Assembly (NCBI GenBank): GCA_038207425.1
Contig: JBBQZU010000038.1
Span: 1 to 24,237 of the forward strand
From: JBBQZU01 sp038207425
GTDB taxonomy: Bacteria; Bacteroidota; Bacteroidia; Flavobacteriales_D; Cryomorphaceae
Direction of reading: 5' to 3'
DNA: 24,237 bases
Each line of letters opens with the position of its first letter. The first letter of the stretch is position 1. Positions 15,808-22,157 of the stretch are shown one piece after another. The translations under genes were made by a program, and so were the position numbers. Below the pieces are notes generated by a model. It had not been told where the DNA came from, ran no database searches, and saw nothing but the letters and a program-made list of their open reading frames with translations.

Positions 15808-16626
15808 TTACTTCTTCGCGAAACTTTCAATAACCCGCTGCGAAACTCCTGTATAGCTAAATCCGCCATCGTGAAATAGGTTCTGCATGGTTACGTATCG
15901 CGTAAAGTCGCTGAACATAGCCACTACGTAGTTTGCGCAGTCTTCGCTGCCCGCATTGCCGAGCGGACTCATGGCATCGGCGTATGCTACAAATTCATCA
16001 AAACCCTTTACCCCGCTTCCAGCAGTAGTGACGGTGGGTGATTGCGAAATGGTGTTTATGCGCACCTTCTTCTTCATACCGTAGTGATAGCCGAAACTGC
16101 GGGCAATGGATTCAAGCAAAGACTTGGCATCGGCCATATCATTGTAATCAGGAAATACCCGCTGCGCAGCAATATAGCTAAGGGCTACTACCGAACCCCA
16201 CTCGTTGATCGCATCGCGCTCCATAGCCGCCTTTAATACTCTGTGCAGGCTCATGGCCGAAATATCCATGGTTTTATGGTAAAACTCGTAATTGGTATTG
16301 GTATAGTGTTTCCCTTTGCGCACATTTGGCGACATGCCAATGGAGTGCAGTACAAAATCAACCCCACCGCCGAAGTGAGCCATTGATTTGTCAAAAAGAT
16401 TTGCAAGGTCTTCATCGCTTGTAGCGTCGGCTGCTATAACGGGGGCCTTGCTACACGCTTCGGCCAGTTTATTTATTTCGCCCATTCGCATGGCAATCGG
16501 TGCATTGGTAAGCACCAGTTGGGCGCCTTCAGCATGCGCTTTTTCAGCTACTTTCCAGGCAATTGACATTTCGTTGAGTGCGCCAAAGATGATTCCTTTC
16601 TTTCCTTTCAACAAGTTGTTTCCCAT
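15808..16626 (-). CDS. fabI: Enoyl-[acyl-carrier-protein] reductase (NADH), FabI
   Basis: FabI catalyses the last step of the fatty-acid elongation cycle, reducing trans-2-enoyl-ACP. The 272-residue short-chain dehydrogenase-like protein shows LLKGKKGIIFGALNEMSIAW at its nucleotide-binding start, DFVLHSIGMSP at 90-100, and the catalytic set Y151, Y161 and K168 in LSYIAAQRVFPDYNDMADAK. The C-terminal DGGFSYTGVSQRV is typical. Start ATG 16626 was chosen over an in-frame TTG nine codons upstream because it fits the family. A TATATTTG box at 16651-16658 gives it its own promoter. The gene is last in the minus-strand block. Confidence 0.97.
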   Translation of the reverse strand: MGNNLLKGKKGIIFGALNEMSIAWKVAEKAHAEGAQLVLTNAPIAMRMGEINKLAEACSKAPVIAADATSDEDLANLFDKSMAHFGGGVDFVLHSIGMSPNVRKGKHYTNTNYEFYHKTMDISAMSLHRVLKAAMERDAINEWGSVVALSYIAAQRVFPDYNDMADAKSLLESIARSFGYHYGMKKKVRINTISQSPTVTTAGSGVKGFDEFVAYADAMSPLGNAGSEDCANYVVAMFSDFTRYVTMQNLFHDGGFSYTGVSQRVIESFAKK

Positions 16627-16650
16627 GTGAGGTATTGTATAGTTTTTGGG

Positions 16651-16685
16651 CAAATATAGAAAAAGGCCTATTGTAGGAAACCAAA
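16651..16685 (-). promoter_or_regulatory. Bacteroidota-type promoter for fabI
   Basis: On the minus strand TTTG (16685-16682) and TATATTTG (16658-16651) match the -33 TTTG and -7 TAnnTTTG consensus. The spacing is 23 bp, slightly longer than typical. The -7 box sits 24 bp ahead of the ATG at 16626. Confidence 0.5.
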
Positions 16686-16698
16686 AGTATTTATCGCA

Positions 16699-17484
16699 TC
16701 ACGATTTCACTTTTTTATCTGAATGGGCCTGGCTATTCATTTCTATTAGCTTCAGGTGCATCAAAAACACGCCATGTGCCGAATTTGCTGCAATTGCGAG
16801 CCCTTGCCATCCATCTAAAAACCCAAGTTTGAAAATATAATGTTTTATGAATTTTATTCCGGGAGCAAAAAGCAAGGCCAAGGTATTTCCCTTGCGACCC
16901 TGCTCGCTTACAAGCTCGGCTTTCAGGGTGGAGTATTTGTTTACGGTATTGGCATGCTGTGCAACGGTGTAAAAGGAGTAGTGCATCATATCTCCTTCCA
17001 GAAAAGGCGTTATTGCAGGTTGGTGCAAGATGAAAGCTTCGTGAATTTTAGCTCCTACCCACTCCCCTTTTCGGCGGTCGAAAAGCCGCAGTTTGTCATC
17101 AGGGTACCAGCCTGAATGCTTTATCCACCTTCCACAAAATATGGTGCGCCGCTTAATGCGGTATCCGGCTTTTGCAAAATCGTGTTTTTTAAGCATTATA
17201 GATTTGCGCAGTGGCTCGGTGAGGGCTTCGTCGGCATCGAGCGAAAGGATGTGGTCGTATTTTGCCATGGCATTGGCCCTGTTCTTTTGCTCTGCAAATC
17301 CATCAAAGTGATGCTGATGCACCCTAGCGCCATACTCCAAAGATATTTCGGTAGTGAGGTCGGTGCTGCCCGAATCCAGCACCACCACATCATCGGCTAC
17401 ACCTTTTACCGACTCAAGACAACGGCCTATATTTCGTTCCTCGTTGTGTGTAATGATTACTACTGAAAGTTTTATAGCTGACAT
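16699..17484 (-). CDS. Family 2 glycosyltransferase (WaaE/KdtX-like)
   Basis: The 261-residue cytosolic GT-A enzyme probably adds a sugar to a lipopolysaccharide core or other surface glycan. Visible: the N-terminal LSVVIITHNEERNIGRCLES of GT2, DSGSTD at 37-42, the metal-binding DAD at 83-85 (LSLDADEAL), and the WaaE-type segment GYRIKRRTIFCGRWIKHSGW then YPDDKLRLFDR (108-137). An amphipathic C-terminal region (FIKHYIFKLGFLDGWQGL) follows. ATG 17484 is chosen; an in-frame extension upstream would overlap the preceding gene. It starts 10 bp after the S9 peptidase stop, indicating an operon. The exact acceptor sugar cannot be told. Confidence 0.9.
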   Translation of the reverse strand: MSAIKLSVVIITHNEERNIGRCLESVKGVADDVVVLDSGSTDLTTEISLEYGARVHQHHFDGFAEQKNRANAMAKYDHILSLDADEALTEPLRKSIMLKKHDFAKAGYRIKRRTIFCGRWIKHSGWYPDDKLRLFDRRKGEWVGAKIHEAFILHQPAITPFLEGDMMHYSFYTVAQHANTVNKYSTLKAELVSEQGRKGNTLALLFAPGIKFIKHYIFKLGFLDGWQGLAIAANSAHGVFLMHLKLIEMNSQAHSDKKVKS

Positions 17485-17494
17485 GTTACCCTCG

Positions 17495-19417
17495 CTAAGA
17501 CTTAAGTGTTTCGTCGAGCCACTTGAAGAACTCTCTTTGCCAAAGTAATCCATTTTGTGGTTGAAGTATCCAATGATTTTCTTCAGGAAAATAAAGAAAC
17601 CTGCTTTTGATACCTCTGAGCTGAGCTGCGGTAAATGCCTCGAAGGCCTGGCCTTCGGGTACGCGGTAGTCTTTGCCCCCTTGTATGATCATAATTGGTG
17701 TATCCCACTTGGCTACGTGATTGATTGGACTAAATTCCGTAAAACTTTTCTGTGCCGCGCTATTGTCTTTTTCCCAATAAGCGCCGCCCATTTCCCAATT
17801 GGCAAAAAACAACTCTTCGGTATTTCCATACATACTTTGCAGATTGTAGATGCCGCAATGCGAGATAAATGATTTAAACCTTCCCTTGTGGTTGCCTGCC
17901 AAATAAAAAGCGGAATAGCCGCCATAGCTCGCACCTACACAGCCCAGCCGGTCATTGTCCACAAATGGTTCTCTTGCCACAGCATCTATCGCACTCAGAT
18001 AATCATTCATATTCTCACCACCCCAGTCTTTTGATATTTGTGCATTCCATGACACTCCGTGGCCAGGCATGCCTCTACGGTTTGGTGCAACAATGATATA
18101 ACCTTGCGCAGCCATGACCTGAAAATTCCAGCGGAAGGAGTAAAATTGACTTAAAGCAGATTGCGGCCCACCCTGGGTATAAAGCAGGGTAGGATATTTT
18201 TTGGAAGGATCAAAATCAGGGGGGTAAATTACCCAGGTAAATACTTCTTTGCCAAAACTTGTAGGTATCCATCGGGCTTCAATTCCGCTCAGTTTTATGC
18301 TACTGTATATCTTGTCATTTACATGTGTAAGCTGGCGCATATTTCCGGTTTTCACATCAATGGCGTACAGTTCATTGGCATGGTTCATGTCGGTACGGCC
18401 GGCAATCAATTCCTTGCCGGTATGCTTCACAAGCGATGTTACATCCCACTGCCCATTGGTAATTTGTTTTACGGGTTCGGGCACATTTCTTTTGTTGGGC
18501 AGAGCTACAGAAAATAATTGAACGGTACCTCTCGCGGCAGCGGTAAAGTAGAAGGCTGTTCCGTCCTGATTCCAAATAAATGAATCCACAGTACCATCCC
18601 ATTCCGCTGTTAGGTTGATGGTTCGGCCATTCAGAATCACCTTCAGGTCGTTTTTATCAGCTTCATTTCCATCGGTAGCCATAGAGAGCCATGCGAGTGC
18701 GCCTTGCGGCGAATAGAGCGGGTGGGTGTCATATCCTGTATTATCAACAGTTATGTTTGCTGTTGTACCCGTTACCAGGTCGTAGCTGTACAGATCGGTA
18801 TTGGTGCTGGTTACGTATTTCACGCCCTGCACTTTTTTAGCTACGTACACCACAGCCGTTCCACCGGGATTCCAGGTATAGTCTTCGCTTCCGCCAAATG
18901 GTTTTATCGGGCAGTCGAAAGGTTCCTGTATCATGATATCAATTGCTTCGGACTTTCCACCGGTGCTTTCGATGAAAATATGGCTGTAGGCACCATCTTC
19001 CCAACTATCCCAATGCCGGTGTTGCAAGGAGTTGTACACCATAGCCTTGCTGGAGCTGAGATCGGGGTAAATATCAATTCCGAAAACAGACTCCATTTTT
19101 ACATCCTTGGTTGTAATTTTCCATTTGCCATCAGGTGAAATATCGGTGTCCGGAACCAGATTTTCGCTTTTGCCGTAAGGCCGCACTTCACCTGAACTCA
19201 ACTCAAGTGCGAAAGATGCCGACTCAAATGAGTTTGAAGCCATAACCGGTGTAGATACCTTATAGACCAGGTTTTTATTATCGACACTCATCCCTACGGC
19301 ACTCACCCTGCCAAGCTGCCAGAGCAATTCAGGGGTCATTGTTTGGGCTTTTGCCGTGTGAGTGGTTGCGGCGCTGAAACAGATTGCGGCGATAGCAGCG
19401 GCATATATTACTTTCAT
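17495..19417 (-). CDS. Exported S9 family prolyl oligopeptidase / acyl-peptidase
   Basis: The 640-residue serine peptidase has a signal peptide (MKVIYAAAIAAICFSAATTH, cleaved near TAKA-Q). An N-terminal seven-bladed propeller-like region has WD40-like repeats (SPDGKWKITT, YSPQGALAWLS, WNQDGTAFYF). The C-terminal alpha/beta hydrolase domain has nucleophile S497 in GASYGGYS, D583 in GGKDYRVP and H615 in EENHWIL, with an oxyanion segment YTQGGPQS. It should cleave short peptides in the periplasm, probably dipeptides or acylated residues from the N-terminus. Gaps are 42 bp from corA and 10 bp to the glycosyltransferase, so it is part of the same run. Confidence 0.96.
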   Translation of the reverse strand: MKVIYAAAIAAICFSAATTHTAKAQTMTPELLWQLGRVSAVGMSVDNKNLVYKVSTPVMASNSFESASFALELSSGEVRPYGKSENLVPDTDISPDGKWKITTKDVKMESVFGIDIYPDLSSSKAMVYNSLQHRHWDSWEDGAYSHIFIESTGGKSEAIDIMIQEPFDCPIKPFGGSEDYTWNPGGTAVVYVAKKVQGVKYVTSTNTDLYSYDLVTGTTANITVDNTGYDTHPLYSPQGALAWLSMATDGNEADKNDLKVILNGRTINLTAEWDGTVDSFIWNQDGTAFYFTAAARGTVQLFSVALPNKRNVPEPVKQITNGQWDVTSLVKHTGKELIAGRTDMNHANELYAIDVKTGNMRQLTHVNDKIYSSIKLSGIEARWIPTSFGKEVFTWVIYPPDFDPSKKYPTLLYTQGGPQSALSQFYSFRWNFQVMAAQGYIIVAPNRRGMPGHGVSWNAQISKDWGGENMNDYLSAIDAVAREPFVDNDRLGCVGASYGGYSAFYLAGNHKGRFKSFISHCGIYNLQSMYGNTEELFFANWEMGGAYWEKDNSAAQKSFTEFSPINHVAKWDTPIMIIQGGKDYRVPEGQAFEAFTAAQLRGIKSRFLYFPEENHWILQPQNGLLWQREFFKWLDETLKS

Positions 19418-19459
19418 AGGGTTCTATTAAATTGAAAAGTTCGAAGGTAAGAATTTGGC

Positions 19460-20524
19460 TCAAAGCCATTTTTTTCGGTAAAACCAGGACAACATGGCAA
19501 TAGCCGTAATTAAAAGCACCGCCCAAAACAAGGGATAGGCATAGTGATAACCTAGCTCAGGCAAGTATTCAAAATTGGTTCCATACACACCAGCGATAAA
19601 CGTAAGTGGTATGAACACTACTGAGAATATGGTAAGCACCCGCATGATGTCGTTCAGTCGGTGGGTTAATGCTGCATTGTACAACTCAAAACAATCATTC
19701 AGCAACTCCTTATAGATCTCGATGGCTTCAGTGGCCTGCACAATGTGGTCATTAAAATCTTTAATAAATGGCAGGGTTCGGTTTTCAATAATTTTACTTT
19801 CGCTGCGCTCGAAATGTGCAGCTATTTCGAGAACAGGCCTGATGATTCGTCGCAAGCTGCTAATTTCCCTTTTGTATAGATTAATCTGAATCGCGTCGCC
19901 GCGGTCCACAAATCCGAGCATTTTCTCCTCATGGTTTTCAATGGCATCGCCAAAGAATTCAATACAGAGTATGTAATGATCGGCGATGGCGTCCATAAGC
20001 GCAAATGCGAGGTAGTCAGCCCTGCGCTGCCTGATGCGGGTTGATGGCTTTATGATGCGATCGCGAACAGCATCAAATACATCACCGCGCTCCTCCTGAA
20101 ATGAGATTAGATAATTCTGACCGGCTACGATACTTACTTGTTCTGTACGCACTACACCATTTGATTCTTCCAGGTGCAGCATTTTCAAAATGAATGTAAT
20201 ATTGGTATCAAATTCATTAAATTTTGGCCGTTGATTGGTATTCATGATATCCTCAATAAGCAGCGGGTGCAAATCAAAATCATCGCTGAGTTTTGCCATC
20301 ACTGCAGGGTCATGAATCCCAAAGATGTTAATCCATGTGATGTGTTGGTCAGTGAGATAGTTTTTACAATCTGCAGGACTTAAATTCTGAAATTGCTCTG
20401 CAACATCTTTATTAAACCTGATGATATCAATTTGTACTGTTTCATGTCGCTGAGTTCCCACAAATACGAACGAGCCCGGAGCTGTGCCGAGTTTGTTTGC
20501 AGGTTTCTTAATTAACCTTGCCAT
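19460..20524 (-). CDS. corA: CorA-family magnesium/cobalt transporter with GTN motif
   Basis: The 354-residue divalent cation channel belongs to the CorA family, which forms pentamers in the inner membrane. The long cytosolic N-domain includes WINIFGIHDPAVMAKLSDDF, HPLLIEDIMNTNQRPKFNEF and the long coupling helix. Two membrane helices are at about 296-314 (TIFSVVFIPLTFIAGVYG) and 330-348. The signature loop between them normally reads YGMNF; here it is YGTNFEYLPEL (GTN at 315-317, ACC codon). GMN is the selectivity-filter motif, so a Thr is unusual. It overlaps mscS by 17 bp at its start, implying coupled translation. Confidence 0.95.
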   Translation of the reverse strand: MARLIKKPANKLGTAPGSFVFVGTQRHETVQIDIIRFNKDVAEQFQNLSPADCKNYLTDQHITWINIFGIHDPAVMAKLSDDFDLHPLLIEDIMNTNQRPKFNEFDTNITFILKMLHLEESNGVVRTEQVSIVAGQNYLISFQEERGDVFDAVRDRIIKPSTRIRQRRADYLAFALMDAIADHYILCIEFFGDAIENHEEKMLGFVDRGDAIQINLYKREISSLRRIIRPVLEIAAHFERSESKIIENRTLPFIKDFNDHIVQATEAIEIYKELLNDCFELYNAALTHRLNDIMRVLTIFSVVFIPLTFIAGVYGTNFEYLPELGYHYAYPLFWAVLLITAIAMLSWFYRKKWL

Positions 20525-21368
20525 TGGCTTTCATAACTATAGTTCGGTGCGGGAAAGGTATTTCAATTCCTTCATGGTCGAAGCGTTGTTTAATTGATTT
20601 CAGCAAATCTGTGCGCAATTCAAATCCATCGACAAAATCTTTAGTCCAGCAAGTAGCTCTCAGATCTACGCTCGACTCGCTGAGTGCAATAACTTTTATT
20701 ACTACTACAGGCAGATTTTCCATTATTTCTTCCTGAGTGCGGTTGTCAATGAGCAGTGGATGGGCCATAGCTTCGCTGCGCATAATTTCCATTGCCTTAT
20801 TTACGTCGGCATCATAGCTAATACCTATAATAATAAAATTGGCAATCTTCTCGTCTGTATGGGTAGAGTTAAGAATTATCTCGCTGCTGATCAAAGAATT
20901 AGGTATAACAAAACGGCGGTTTTCGAAATTTCGTACTACGGTATGTCTGAGAGTAATATCTTCGACTCTGCCTGTTACTCTGTCGCCTATATGTACTATA
21001 TCGTCCACTCTGAAAGGCTTAAATATTACAAGAAAAATACCGCTGATAATATTTGAAAAAGCCGCCTGAGATGCAAAACCTATTATGGCTGCTAGTATGC
21101 CCGCTCCTGCAAAGAGCGAAATACCAAACTTCTTTAGTTCCGGAATGGTATTGAGTATTACTATTGCAGCAAAAAGATATACGATAAAGTTCAATCCATT
21201 CTTGAGGAAATGGTATTTCGTTGGGTCAACCCTAAGCTGTTCAGATGATCTGGAAAGTGCGCGACCAAGTAAGAAACGCAGTACCCGCAAGAGTATAGCC
21301 GAAATCAGGAGAACTATACCCGCAAAAATCAAATAATCAATCCATTTGGTACCTGTGAATGTGGGCAT
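20508..21368 (-). CDS. MscS-family small-conductance mechanosensitive channel
   Basis: The 286-residue channel is predicted to open on hypo-osmotic shock. It has three membrane helices at about 10-30, 60-76 and 86-115. The third, pore-lining helix reads GAGILAAIIGFASQAAFSNI and continues into VIFKPFRVDDIVHIGD, the classic MscS pattern. It is followed by the beta domain with VVRNFENRRFVIPNSLISSE and a C-terminal alpha/beta portion (FELRTDLLKSIKQRFDHEGI). The length equals E. coli MscS. Its end overlaps corA by 17 bp, and the DUF2141 gene ends 35 bp upstream of its ATG. Confidence 0.96.
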   Translation of the reverse strand: MPTFTGTKWIDYLIFAGIVLLISAILLRVLRFLLGRALSRSSEQLRVDPTKYHFLKNGLNFIVYLFAAIVILNTIPELKKFGISLFAGAGILAAIIGFASQAAFSNIISGIFLVIFKPFRVDDIVHIGDRVTGRVEDITLRHTVVRNFENRRFVIPNSLISSEIILNSTHTDEKIANFIIIGISYDADVNKAMEIMRSEAMAHPLLIDNRTQEEIMENLPVVVIKVIALSESSVDLRATCWTKDFVDGFELRTDLLKSIKQRFDHEGIEIPFPHRTIVMKANGKVN

Positions 21369-21403
21369 GAAATTAATTTAATCTCAGCCGAAGGTATAAA
21401 AAG

Positions 21404-21856
21404 TCACTGCACCTTAATGCGCAGTTCCAAATCGTTTTCCACAGTGAATTTTGCATCATTCCACGAAGGTGGGCCCGCAACTCCCCTGGCATTGTTTGAG
21501 AAACCATACGCTTCGGTGGGATAATAAAATATATTTCTGTCGAGCTTTCCATTGCCATTCGCATCATGGTATATGGCTGCAGCATAGGTGCCTTTCGGCA
21601 AATGGATGTTCAGAGTAAGTTCACCTGCAGTGGTCACGGCTATTTTCTCTGCGATGTACATTTCTTTACCTAAAAATTTATTTTCGTTATCGAACACGGC
21701 AACCATCAGAAATCCTTTTGCTGATTTTAGGCCATCGCACTTAATAACCACGCTGTACTTTTCACCGCCCCTTTCCGAATCATTGTCAAGTATTTTTGTC
21801 GAAAGGCTATACATAGAAACTGCAAAAGCAAGTATGAAGGAAAAGGGGACGCGCAT
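21404..21856 (-). CDS. DUF2141 domain protein, exported
   Basis: The 150-residue protein of the DUF2141 family (PF09912) has unknown function and is frequent in Bacteroidota. An N-terminal signal or anchor segment (VPFSFILAFAVSMYSLST) is followed by a beta-rich domain with the family hallmarks YHDANGNGKLD (96-106), YPTEAYGFSNNARG (112-125) and FTVENDLELRIKV at the end. A DxNxNGxxD-like loop suggests metal binding, as is usual for the family. It is probably the first gene of the run leading into mscS (35 bp). A 95-bp gap separates it from the cold-shock-like gene, with no clear TAnnTTTG box. Confidence 0.9.
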   Translation of the reverse strand: MRVPFSFILAFAVSMYSLSTKILDNDSERGGEKYSVVIKCDGLKSAKGFLMVAVFDNENKFLGKEMYIAEKIAVTTAGELTLNIHLPKGTYAAAIYHDANGNGKLDRNIFYYPTEAYGFSNNARGVAGPPSWNDAKFTVENDLELRIKVQ

Positions 21857-21951
21857 TGAATGGATTTATTGTAAGCGTTTTGATTGTTGGTATTCCTTGG
21901 ATAATGGGAAGGTGCATTGTCTTGTTATTGGTCTTACTTCCGTCCCTTGCG

Positions 21952-22155
21952 CTACTTTCTAAGCATTACGTCTACCGCTTCGGGGCCTTTCTTTCCTTCC
22001 TGAAGTCGGTATGATACTTTACTGTTTTTGCGAATCTCGTCTATAAGGCCTGCAACGGGAATAAAAACTTCATTGCCTGTTTGATCATCGTTCAGAAATC
22101 CATAAAGCTTTTCATCTATGTAAAACTTCACAGTTCCATTGCGCAATTCGCTCAT
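21952..22155 (-). CDS. Divergent cold-shock-domain protein
   Basis: The 67-residue OB-fold protein is of the CspA type, a nucleic-acid chaperone. The order of strands and the end (GKKGPEAVDVMLR) match Bacteroidota Csp proteins, and NGTVKF opens the domain. RNP-1 reads EKLYGFL instead of KGFGFI, and RNP-2 reads EVFIPVAGL instead of the usual VFVHVSGL, so the RNP-2 histidine is a proline (P33). Nucleic-acid binding may therefore be altered. It starts 2 bp after the TPR gene stop, so the two are almost certainly co-transcribed and coupled. Confidence 0.88.
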   Translation of the reverse strand: MSELRNGTVKFYIDEKLYGFLNDDQTGNEVFIPVAGLIDEIRKNSKVSYRLQEGKKGPEAVDVMLRK

Positions 22156-22157
22156 GT

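Noticed and set aside
18704..19138. Plus-strand 144-codon ORF
   Set aside because: It is a shadow of the S9 peptidase propeller on the other strand.
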